Assembly: GCA_016934435.1 (NCBI GenBank)
Contig: JAFGSU010000407.1
Coordinates: 1 to 5,230 of the forward strand
From: Candidatus Zhuqueibacterota bacterium
Lineage (GTDB): Bacteria; Zhuqueibacterota; Zhuqueibacteria; Residuimicrobiales; Residuimicrobiaceae
Reading direction: 5' to 3'
DNA length: 5,230 nucleotides
The position numbers and the translations under genes are program-made. Numbering within the stretch: the first letter of the stretch is position 1; every line of letters starts with the position of its first letter. A model generated the notes under the pieces. That model made no database searches and had not been told where the DNA came from. It saw only the letters and a program-made list of their open reading frames with translations. This document shows positions 1 to 5,230 of the stretch, piece after piece.

Positions 1-103
1 ACGGCCGTTTTCGTGTGTAATTATCTAAATATATAAATCTATTAGTTACAAATTTGCAAAACCGTAAATCCGACAGACTCCTTGTGATCAACTCCGCCAC
101 CAA

Positions 104-128
104 GATAATCCTGCCACCCCTTCGGGGT
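104..128 (-). repeat. REP-like hairpin repeat, copy A
   Basis: Read on the minus strand, this 25-nt unit begins with a hairpin (ACCCC, loop GAA, GGGGT) and continues as GGCAGGATTATC. It matches copy B at 228-252 in 22 of 25 positions but lies in the opposite orientation, so the two copies face each other with 99 bp between them. The differences are one in the hairpin loop and two in the tail; the stem itself is unchanged. This is what is expected of a small palindromic intergenic repeat of the REP/BIME type. No transposase gene is visible here. Calling it a genome-wide repeat is inference from the pair and from its position between genes. Confidence 0.6.
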
Positions 129-164
129 TTGACATAACTGCTTTTTCAATGCTATCATCGTTTC

Positions 165-186
165 ACGCCTTTGGCGTTTTTTCTTT
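165..186 (+). terminator. Possible rho-independent terminator (plus strand)
   Basis: ACGCC pairs perfectly with GGCGT across a TTT loop (165-177), followed by a T-rich tract interrupted by a single C. The orientation would stop transcription entering from the left edge, facing the convergent regulator gene. The stem is only 5 bp, so this is a weak to moderate call. The minus-strand reading has A-rich sequence after the hairpin and would not end the regulator operon. Confidence 0.4.
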
Positions 187-227
187 CCGAAGATGTAAAA
201 ATTTTGGTAGAAAATCAAAATTCCGTA

Positions 228-252
228 ACCCCGCAGGGGTGGCACGATGATC
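228..252 (+). repeat. REP-like hairpin repeat, copy B
   Basis: On the plus strand this unit has the hairpin ACCCC, loop GCA, GGGGT (228-240) and then GGCACGATGATC. It pairs with copy A at 104-128 as an inverted repeat (22 of 25 identical). It ends 14 bp past the stop codon of the response regulator, so its hairpin would form at the 3' end of that transcript. There it could stabilise the mRNA or help end transcription. Only a loosely T-rich stretch, not an immediate T-run, follows it on the minus strand. Confidence 0.6.
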
Positions 253-266
253 GACCGCCAACCATT

Positions 267-1718
267 TCATTTCAGCCCCAATTCGCGGCACATGCGATGA
301 TAGTTGGGCGGTGCCAGCCCGAGTTTGCGCGCCGCCTCGGCATCGGTGACGGTGTGTTGACGCACAAAGGCGAAATACTGCGCCCGCACCTTTTTTTCCA
401 TATCGCGCCAGGAGATGATTTGATCTTGATCCCATAAACTGCCCTTTTCATCCGCGGAAAGCGATGCGGGCGACAATCCCATGGCCTTTTGCACCTGTTC
501 GGCGGATAGCTGCGGCGAATCCAGCAGGAGCATGCGCTGTACCACATTCTGTAACTCGCGCACATTGCCGGGCCAATCATATTGAACCAGCAAAGCCATC
601 GCACCCTTGTCCAACTTTGGTGTTTCGCGACTCATATCCTGACTGAAATGGTTTAAAAAGTGTTTAACCAGCAGGGGAATATCTTCTCTGCGTTCCTTCA
701 GGGCCGGTAAATGGATGAAAACCACATTCAACCGATAATACAAATCCTCGCGAAAGCGCCTGTCTTTAACCTCCTGTTCCAGAATTTTATTGGACGCGGC
801 GATAATGCGCACGTCCACCTGTTTTTTGCCGGTGCGGCCGATTTTATCGATTTCGCCTTCCTGGATGACGCGCAACAATTTGGCCTGGGCCGGGAGCGGC
901 AATTCGGTGATCTCGTCGAGAAAGGCGGTGCCACGATGGGCGATTTCAAACAGGCCGGGTTTGGCAGTGTCGGCGCCGGTGAAGGAGCCTTTCTCGAAAC
1001 CGAATAATTCACTTTCGATCAGATTATCCGGCAGACTGCCGCAGTTAATCGGAACGAAATTCTCGAATTTGCGTCTGGAGGTGTAGTGTATATGTTTCGC
1101 CACCAGTTCTTTGCCCGTACCCGAAGCGCCGCGTATGAGCACATTGGTCTCATTTTGCGCGCATTGATCGATTTGTTGTTGCAGGTTTTTTAGGGAGGTG
1201 GAATGGCCGATGATGGGATTGCGGGAGAGAATGTCCTGGACACTCTGCTGCAATTTATGGGTCGACTTGACCCGTTCCAGTTCTATGCGCCGTTTTTCAG
1301 CCGCGTTGAAAATACTGAGAATAAAATCGGTCGGCTGGTAGATATATTCATCGATATCGCCCGGATATTTGGTGCAGTACCACATGGCGCCCGCTTCCAG
1401 GAGTCTGTTGGCGAAATCATAATCGGAAACATTGATGGTCATTTTCGTCACCACAATAATCTGCAGCGTCGCATCCAGTTCTTTGATTTTGCTGATGAGC
1501 CGCTCGCCCATAAGCCCGCCGGCGATCTGGTAATCCATGATGATGACATCATAGCTCTGTGCATTTTTTTTCAGGAGGTCGATGGCGGCCTGACCGGTGG
1601 CTGCAACATCTTTGATGGAAATGCGGCCGCGAAAAGGCTCGATGGTGTTGCGGATGCGTCGGACGTCATAGTCCTCATCTTCAATCAGCAGGATTCGAAT
1701 ATTAACAAGGTTGATCAT
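267..1718 (-). CDS. Sigma-54-dependent response regulator, NtrC family
   Basis: This 483-residue protein has the full three-domain NtrC layout and should activate sigma-54 promoters when phosphorylated. The receiver domain (about 5-140) shows acidic pocket E13/D14, likely phospho-acceptor D62 (in IIMDYQ), T91 and K117. The AAA+ domain (about 168-400) has Walker A GASGTGKE (197-204), the sigma-54 contact loop GSFTGA (244-249, alanine to serine against the usual GAFTGA), Walker B with D268/E269, ASN sensor I (308-310), the arginine-rich RFREDLYYRL (321-330) and GNVREL sensor II (384-389). A Fis-type helix-turn-helix ends the protein (about 458-483). After K117 the receiver carries an unusual stretch, YPGDIDEYIYQPTD, instead of the usual Lys-Pro. 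The ATG at 1718 has AGAGGG just upstream. The gene lies 15 bp after the kinase gene, so the two are almost certainly co-transcribed partners. Its target promoters are not evident in the window. Confidence 0.96.
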   Translation of the reverse strand: MINLVNIRILLIEDEDYDVRRIRNTIEPFRGRISIKDVAATGQAAIDLLKKNAQSYDVIIMDYQIAGGLMGERLISKIKELDATLQIIVVTKMTINVSDYDFANRLLEAGAMWYCTKYPGDIDEYIYQPTDFILSIFNAAEKRRIELERVKSTHKLQQSVQDILSRNPIIGHSTSLKNLQQQIDQCAQNETNVLIRGASGTGKELVAKHIHYTSRRKFENFVPINCGSLPDNLIESELFGFEKGSFTGADTAKPGLFEIAHRGTAFLDEITELPLPAQAKLLRVIQEGEIDKIGRTGKKQVDVRIIAASNKILEQEVKDRRFREDLYYRLNVVFIHLPALKERREDIPLLVKHFLNHFSQDMSRETPKLDKGAMALLVQYDWPGNVRELQNVVQRMLLLDSPQLSAEQVQKAMGLSPASLSADEKGSLWDQDQIISWRDMEKKVRAQYFAFVRQHTVTDAEAARKLGLAPPNYHRMCRELGLK

Positions 1719-1722
1719 AAAG

Positions 1723-1728
1723 CCCTCT
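1723..1728 (-). promoter_or_regulatory. Ribosome binding site of the response regulator
   Basis: AGAGGG on the minus strand lies 4 nt before the ATG at 1718, inside the 15-bp gap after the kinase stop codon (1734-1736). It supports this start; no other methionine codon lies nearby ahead of the receiver core. Confidence 0.55.
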
Positions 1729-1733
1729 GCCGC

Positions 1734-3209
1734 TCATGTTAAAACAGGTATTTGAAGGGTAAATCGACAACCGCCTTCCGGCAGGTTCTCGACGTCCATT
1801 TTCCAACCACACCGTTGCACGGCGATCTCATAGGCGATGTAACAGCCATAACCTGCGTTCTGACTGTCCGTTTTGGTCGAAGTGTTCTCCAGAAAAATCT
1901 TTTTGATCCCCTTTTCATAAACTCGCAACAGGTCCGGATGGATGCCTTTGCCGTTATCGCCGATGGTGAGAGTGATCAGCCTTTGTCCGGCATTGTAATG
2001 CGTGTGAAGGGTGATGAGCAGGCGTTCGTCCCCGCCGTGCTCCAGGCTGTTCTGGATCAGCGGCTCAATGATCTCCCAGATGACGAATTCGTTCACCTGC
2101 AAGGAGGGCAACCCCTCCGCCAGATCGAGATGAAATTGTACGAGTTCGGTGGTTGAAGAGGTGCGTTTAAAAATATTATCCACAATGAACCGGATCACCT
2201 GATTTAGATCTGTGTTGAAGAGAGGATTGCGAATGGCATGCAGGGGTGGTTCATACCATTTCATATCGTAAATCACCCGTGATATAAAGTTGGCATATTT
2301 CGTCACCCTGAATTTAAAATCATCGATGTTTTTACGACTCAGACTGCGCAAATCTTCCTTGATGAAACCCATCACTTTTTCAGCTTTATGATGGGTGTGA
2401 TAGATTCTTTTGGTGAACAAGGATTCTTTCTGATGCTGAATAAAGGCTTTGAGTTGTATTTCGCGTTCTCGATAGAGGAGCGATTGCACCTCATCCCGTT
2501 CTTTCAGCGTGTAAGAAGAGATATAGACCATGGCCAGAAGTCCGATGACGATGAGGGCCATGAAGATCAGGGTCAATTCGTTATAGCTGGTGATGATCTC
2601 GTCGGTGATAAAACTGAAATCGGGCTTGTTTCTCATATAGACCGCGCCCATGAATTCTCCCCGGGGTACAAACGGCACGAAAATGTGGAAAATCTGACGG
2701 TCTTCCACTTCGGCATATATTTGTTCGCTGGAGCGGATTTCCTCCTGGTGGGCGCTGTAGATGCGAATCGCATCTTCATGCGACCGTTCGGCAGGCGACA
2801 GGTCGTGACGGTGTTCGAGCAGATATTCATATAATGCCTGGCCGTTATCGATGGCCGTCACTTTATCATCTATAGTAACCAGCACACACAGATCTTCGAC
2901 GTGCCGCTGCAGGATTTGCTGGGTCAGAATGATGTTGAACGCCTGTACCATGCGCCGCTGATCTTGCTCGTGCGTAATCGCCTGCGGCGCGGTTGTCTCC
3001 AATAATAATTCCAGCGAGGTTGCCGCCAGGGCGGCCAATTTTTCAGCCGAGTCGAATTGATACCATTCCTGCGTCTTTAGGAGAAAATTGCTCAATGATA
3101 TTTTATGCACAAAGGTGATGGAAATCTGAAAGAAAAGCAGGATCACCAGCAGGACGAGCACGTGGCGCAGCTGGAAATGATATTGTCGTATTTTATCAAA
3201 TAGCTTCAT
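1734..3209 (-). CDS. Membrane sensor histidine kinase with extracytoplasmic sensor
   Basis: The protein is 491 residues from the chosen ATG. Transmembrane segment 1 spans about 16-34 and segment 2 about 213-234. They enclose a roughly 178-residue extracytoplasmic domain whose end (FHIFVPFVPRGEFMGAVYMR, 174-193) looks like a Cache-type sensor fold. A charged, probably coiled-coil linker (about 235-265) leads to a divergent dimerisation/phospho-acceptor helix holding H271, H273 and H274. The C-terminal ATPase domain (about 355-488) is clear: N-box E382 and N387 within EPLIQNSLEH, G1 box DNGKG (418-422), G2 GYG (453-455) and a terminal GGCRFTLQIP. An open frame runs further upstream to a TTG at 3302, but that adds 31 residues with no recognisable signal. 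The ATG at 3209 directly precedes the membrane segment and has GGAG upstream, so I start there. It should phosphorylate the regulator encoded 15 bp downstream. The exact phospho-histidine is uncertain; H274 aligns best with the canonical H-box. Confidence 0.92.
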   Translation of the reverse strand: MKLFDKIRQYHFQLRHVLVLLVILLFFQISITFVHKISLSNFLLKTQEWYQFDSAEKLAALAATSLELLLETTAPQAITHEQDQRRMVQAFNIILTQQILQRHVEDLCVLVTIDDKVTAIDNGQALYEYLLEHRHDLSPAERSHEDAIRIYSAHQEEIRSSEQIYAEVEDRQIFHIFVPFVPRGEFMGAVYMRNKPDFSFITDEIITSYNELTLIFMALIVIGLLAMVYISSYTLKERDEVQSLLYREREIQLKAFIQHQKESLFTKRIYHTHHKAEKVMGFIKEDLRSLSRKNIDDFKFRVTKYANFISRVIYDMKWYEPPLHAIRNPLFNTDLNQVIRFIVDNIFKRTSSTTELVQFHLDLAEGLPSLQVNEFVIWEIIEPLIQNSLEHGGDERLLITLHTHYNAGQRLITLTIGDNGKGIHPDLLRVYEKGIKKIFLENTSTKTDSQNAGYGCYIAYEIAVQRCGWKMDVENLPEGGCRFTLQIPVLT

Positions 3210-3220
3210 CTGCCGTTGAT

Positions 3221-3224
3221 CTCC
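3221..3224 (-). promoter_or_regulatory. Ribosome binding site deciding the kinase start
   Basis: GGAG on the minus strand lies 11 nt before the ATG at 3209. The spacing is slightly long but usable. No comparable site precedes the alternative in-frame TTG at 3302, which is why the shorter protein is preferred. Confidence 0.45.
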
Positions 3225-3315
3225 AGCTGATTGGAAATTGCCCCGGGTAAAAAATGGTCCCTCAAAGCTTCCAACGAGCCGACAGTACGGGTTGCACAAC
3301 AAATATCATTTATTA

Positions 3316-3329
3316 CGGCAACGCTGCCG
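3316..3329 (-). other. Intercistronic hairpin between binding protein and kinase
   Basis: CGGCA and TGCCG form a perfect 5-bp stem with a 4-nt loop, 36 nt past the stop codon of the binding-protein gene. On the minus strand it is followed by TAATAAATG rather than a T-run, so it is a poor terminator. It could act as an mRNA-processing or stabilising hairpin that uncouples expression of the first gene from the two regulatory genes. It may also be chance. Confidence 0.3.
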
Positions 3330-3365
3330 GGTTGTTTTAATTCGATCTTGATCAAATAAATAATC

Positions 3366-4688
3366 CTATGGTTTGTAGTGTGACGTTATGCGTTGTTGTG
3401 CCAGTGCCAGGGCTTCCTCAACGCTCGTGCCGTTTTTGATAGCCAGATGCAGCGAATAGGTGATGATATCGGATATCCGCGTATAGTCGGCTGCTGCCGG
3501 TCGGTGTACGCCATGAGCCAGCAGGCTGCGAAGATATTTTAGGTCCGGATATTTTTTGCATAAAGCCGAATCTTCATAGACCAGTTTGTTGGTGGGGAGG
3601 TACCCCATGACCTCATAGAGGATTTTCTGTGAATGTTGGGTGGATACAAATTTTAGGAATTCGATCGCCTGGTGTTTTTTGGTTGAATATTTGGATACCA
3701 TAAGATTCCAGCCGCCGAAAACCGCGGTGGGCCTACCGTCTTTAAAATGAGGCATGGCCGCTACGCCGATATTTTTAACTTTATCAGGATAGTCGGCGCG
3801 ATAGATTTCCAGATTCCCCGGCCATCCTCTAAAAAACAGGGCGTCCTGATCTAATGCATAGACGTATAAATCCACTTCTTTAAAGCGGGTGATGATCATG
3901 GGCGATAGACGATATTTGTTAACCAGGTCTACCATCAGTTTAAGGGCCTGATACGCTGCCGGGGTGCTCAGGTTGATCGTTTCCCCGTTTGCTGCAGGTT
4001 GATGCTGGCTGGCGAGGTTTTCAATAAAACTGCACATCAGGCCTTCATACGGTTCCGCCGGAAAGAGGTAGAAGGGGAGGTTCAGATGGGCCATGCGCCG
4101 CCCCAGGGCGATGAATTCCTCCCAGGTCATGGATGTTTGCAGACGTTTCTCCAGCTGCTCTGCATCCGGCAGTTTATTCAGTATGTCGCGGCGATAGAAT
4201 AAAATACCGATATCGATGTAAAGCGGCAGGCCGACGAGCTGGTTATCATACAGGCAGGATGTAATCGCATATTCGAGTAACTGATCGCGTTCTTCCTGTT
4301 GAAAATAGGCGTCGAGGGGTTCGGCCCATTTGGCAAAACGATCAACCCAGATCAAATCGACGGCGAAAACGTCGAGCTTGTTGCTTTTGCTGCGCAGCGC
4401 CCGTGTCAGGAGCTCCTTGCGCTCGTTGGTGCTGAATTTCTGGAACGGCAGATTAACGGGTACTACTTCTATTCGGCCGCGATTGAGCGCATTGAATTCG
4501 TCGACAAGCCGAGCATGCGCGGGGGAGATGTTATCCGCAAAGTATAATTGCTCGATCTTAAAATCTCTTCGATGCATTTTGGGATTGAGGCCAATCCAGA
4601 TAAAAAATCCCAGCGCCAGCAAGACCAAGGCAAACACAAAAAAGTAGTTACGCCGCAGCCATATCCATATCCAATGCAAGACGTCCAA
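3366..4688 (-). CDS. Membrane-anchored extracellular solute-binding protein, family 1
   Basis: This 440-residue protein resembles the trehalose/maltose-type (MalE/UgpB-like) binding proteins of ABC importers. Supporting stretches are DVFAVDLIWVDRFAKWAEPL (106-125), GLPLYIDIGILFYRRDIL (153-170), TWEEF (188-192), FGGWNLMVSKYS (324-335) and a C-terminal FLKFVST...GYLPTN region (344-367). The N-terminus has an RR-flanked hydrophobic helix (about 14-34) with no cysteine lipobox and no clear cleavage site. It therefore probably stays anchored in the cytoplasmic membrane with the binding domain outside. The start is a TTG with GGAGG placed 9 nt upstream and an in-frame stop only eight codons back. 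The next ATG (residue 38) would remove the anchor. It is the first gene of the cluster, 156 bp ahead of the kinase, and no permease accompanies it, so I infer a co-receptor role in sensing. The ligand cannot be read from the sequence; a carbohydrate is the family-based guess. Confidence 0.9.
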   Translation of the reverse strand: MDVLHWIWIWLRRNYFFVFALVLLALGFFIWIGLNPKMHRRDFKIEQLYFADNISPAHARLVDEFNALNRGRIEVVPVNLPFQKFSTNERKELLTRALRSKSNKLDVFAVDLIWVDRFAKWAEPLDAYFQQEERDQLLEYAITSCLYDNQLVGLPLYIDIGILFYRRDILNKLPDAEQLEKRLQTSMTWEEFIALGRRMAHLNLPFYLFPAEPYEGLMCSFIENLASQHQPAANGETINLSTPAAYQALKLMVDLVNKYRLSPMIITRFKEVDLYVYALDQDALFFRGWPGNLEIYRADYPDKVKNIGVAAMPHFKDGRPTAVFGGWNLMVSKYSTKKHQAIEFLKFVSTQHSQKILYEVMGYLPTNKLVYEDSALCKKYPDLKYLRSLLAHGVHRPAAADYTRISDIITYSLHLAIKNGTSVEEALALAQQRITSHYKP

Positions 4689-4697
4689 CTTGAATAT

Positions 4698-4702
4698 CCT
4701 CC
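4698..4702 (-). promoter_or_regulatory. Strong ribosome binding site fixing a TTG start
   Basis: GGAGG on the minus strand is spaced 9 nt from the TTG at 4688. With no ATG between the upstream in-frame stop and residue 38, this site decides the start of the solute-binding protein. Confidence 0.75.
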
Positions 4703-4711
4703 GCAGTGGTC

Positions 4712-4717
4712 ATTATA
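4712..4717 (-). promoter_or_regulatory. Candidate -10 element for the signalling cluster
   Basis: A perfect TATAAT lies on the minus strand just upstream of the Shine-Dalgarno sequence of the binding-protein gene. It would give a very short leader of roughly 15-20 nt. No good TTGACA-like -35 lies at 16-18 bp, so this is either an activator-dependent promoter or a chance match. Confidence 0.35.
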
Positions 4718-4752
4718 TCGGGGAAAGACCTATCTATATCATGATCAAAACC

Positions 4753-4771
4753 CGGATTCGGTGTTAATCCG
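4753..4771. repeat. Inverted repeat CGGATT-N7-AATCCG
   Basis: A perfect 6-bp inverted repeat with a 7-nt centre lies about 50 bp upstream of the candidate -10 of the binding-protein gene. It contains one copy of the 15-nt motif that recurs at 4916-4930. The position and symmetry fit a protein-binding site for the cluster promoter, but a small RNA hairpin is equally possible. Confidence 0.4.
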
Positions 4772-4910
4772 CGTTCTGAACTAAAGATATGCCGCCCACC
4801 GGGTTCATTAATTTATAAGCACCAAATCGGGATCAAGAATCTTTTTGCTTTTAAAATAGTATTAATTAATTTAAATTCAAGTGGAAAATATCTTTTTTTC
4901 GCGATGGTGG

Positions 4911-4925
4911 ACACCGATTCGGTGT
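4911..4925. repeat. Inverted repeat ACACCG-ATT-CGGTGT
   Basis: A perfect 6-bp inverted repeat with a 3-nt centre lies about 120 bp upstream of the adenosyltransferase start. It overlaps the second copy of the 15-nt motif (4916-4930). It is operator-like in size and symmetry. There is no T-run on either side that would make it a terminator. Confidence 0.4.
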
Positions 4926-4952
4926 AAATCAGTATTTTCGGTAATCCCGTGG

Positions 4953-4962
4953 GTGGCGCCAC
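4953..4962. repeat. Palindrome GTGGCGCCAC
   Basis: A perfect 10-bp palindrome lies in the promoter region of the adenosyltransferase gene, about 80 bp before its start. It may be a dimeric regulator site. At this length a chance occurrence cannot be excluded. Confidence 0.3.
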
Positions 4963-5030
4963 ATTGCTTGCTTTTGCCAGGTTACACTTAATCCGGGGTT
5001 CAGCCGCAATCAAAAAATATCTATGTTAAT

Positions 5031-5035
5031 AAGAG
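5031..5035 (+). promoter_or_regulatory. Ribosome binding site of the adenosyltransferase
   Basis: AAGAG ends 7 nt before the ATG at 5043 but only 1 nt before the in-frame ATG at 5037. The spacing therefore favours 5043 as the start. Confidence 0.45.
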
Positions 5036-5042
5036 TATGCAG

Positions 5043-5230
5043 ATGAGATCAAAAAAAATAAGCACCCGTAAAGGCGACGACGGCAGCACCGGGCTGTTGA
5101 ACGGCCGTCGTGTGGATAAATGCGATCCGCGGCCCGAAGCCTATGGAACTCTGGATGAGGCGCACGCCTTCATCGGCCTGGCGCGGGCGAAATCGACTGT
5201 TGATGAGGTGCGCGCCAGTCTGCTTTTAAT
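5043..5230 (+). CDS. PduO-type ATP:cob(I)alamin adenosyltransferase (partial, 5' end)
   Basis: The first 62 codons are present and the gene runs off the right edge. Enzymes of this family transfer the 5'-deoxyadenosyl group of ATP to the cobalt of cob(I)alamin or its precursors, making adenosylcobalamin in the cytoplasm. Two family signatures are visible. One is the N-terminal ATP-binding motif TRKGDDGSTGLL (8-19). The other is the stretch DPRPEAYGTLDEAHAFIGLA (28-47), whose YGTLDE holds the conserved acidic residues of the family. An ATG two codons upstream (5037) is possible but has its Shine-Dalgarno sequence too close. Family members are usually about 170-200 residues, so about two thirds is missing. 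It is transcribed away from the signalling cluster and no functional link to it is evident. The name is secure at family level; whether the substrate is cobalamin or a corrinoid precursor is not decided. Confidence 0.93.
   Translation, partial: MRSKKISTRKGDDGSTGLLNGRRVDKCDPRPEAYGTLDEAHAFIGLARAKSTVDEVRASLLL

Larger units (their letters stand above)
4689..5042. other. Divergent intergenic region
   Basis: This 354-bp stretch separates the binding-protein gene (minus) from the adenosyltransferase gene (plus). It must contain the promoters for both. It has an AT-rich core around 4845-4900, several short inverted repeats and a repeated 15-nt motif, listed separately. A 66-codon minus-strand open frame at 4813-5013 has no recognisable domain, runs across the repeats and is not called as a gene. 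I see no tRNA, rRNA or mobile element here. Confidence 0.7.

Noticed and set aside
42..245. 67-codon open frame on the minus strand
   Set aside because: It runs through both hairpin repeats and the terminator-like hairpin, and its protein resembles no family I know.
241..256. Sigma-54 -24 element TGGCACG
   Set aside because: TGGCACG in repeat copy B matches the -24 element, but the -12 position reads TCGAC, not TTGCW. It is explained by the repeat.
3210..3302. 31-residue N-terminal extension of the histidine kinase from TTG at 3302
   Set aside because: No Shine-Dalgarno sequence before the TTG and no signal or domain in the added residues. The ATG at 3209 sits properly ahead of the first membrane helix.
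4954..4968. Sigma-54 (-24/-12) promoter for the adenosyltransferase
   Set aside because: TGGC and TTGCT are both present, but the GG and GC elements are separated by 9 nt instead of 10. That spacing is normally inactive, and the TGGC half is part of a palindrome.
4813..5013. 66-codon open frame on the minus strand
   Set aside because: No recognisable domain, no good ribosome binding site, low-complexity Lys/Ile composition from AT-rich DNA, and it lies across the palindromes of the divergent promoter region.
4740..5036. Cobalamin riboswitch upstream of the adenosyltransferase
   Set aside because: CGGTGTTAATCCG (4759-4771) and GGCGCCACATTG (4956-4966 region) faintly recall riboswitch core pieces, and the downstream gene handles cobalamin. 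But the order and spacing are wrong and the other conserved core blocks and a clear B12 box are missing. A covariance-model search with the cobalamin riboswitch family (RF00174) would decide; a significant hit on the plus strand would overturn this rejection.

Overview
The window holds one complete three-gene signalling cluster on the minus strand and the start of an unrelated, divergently transcribed gene at the right edge. In transcription order the cluster is: a membrane-anchored family 1 extracellular solute-binding protein (4688 to 3366), a two-transmembrane sensor histidine kinase (3209 to 1734) and a sigma-54-dependent NtrC-type response regulator (1718 to 267). The right-edge gene (from 5043, plus strand, cut by the window end) is a PduO-type ATP:cob(I)alamin adenosyltransferase.

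Region by region: 1-266 has no convincing gene. It carries two facing copies of a 25-nt hairpin repeat (104-128 and 228-252, 22 of 25 positions identical) with a short terminator-like hairpin between them. 267-1718 is the response regulator. A 15-bp gap separates it from the kinase at 1734-3209. 3210-3365 is a 156-bp gap with one short hairpin. 3366-4688 is the solute-binding protein, which starts at TTG behind a strong Shine-Dalgarno sequence. 4689-5042 is a 354-bp, locally AT-rich divergent promoter region with several short inverted repeats and a repeated 15-nt motif. 5043-5230 is the adenosyltransferase fragment.

The likely logic is ligand sensing. The solute-binding protein binds a sugar-like or other small solute outside the membrane, the kinase senses this through its extracytoplasmic domain, and the regulator then activates sigma-54 promoters. 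No ABC permease or ATPase gene lies in the window. The binding protein is the first gene of the cluster and the next gene upstream points the other way, so a permease can only be absent, or lie beyond the 266-bp gap after the regulator, or lie elsewhere. This favours a sensory rather than a transport role, but that is inference.

The source looks like a Gram-negative-type environmental bacterium of moderate G+C. The gene style (NtrC regulator beside a divergent kinase, trehalose/maltose-type binding protein, small hairpin repeats between genes) would fit the FCB-related lineages such as Calditrichota or KSB1, but the sequence alone does not settle this.
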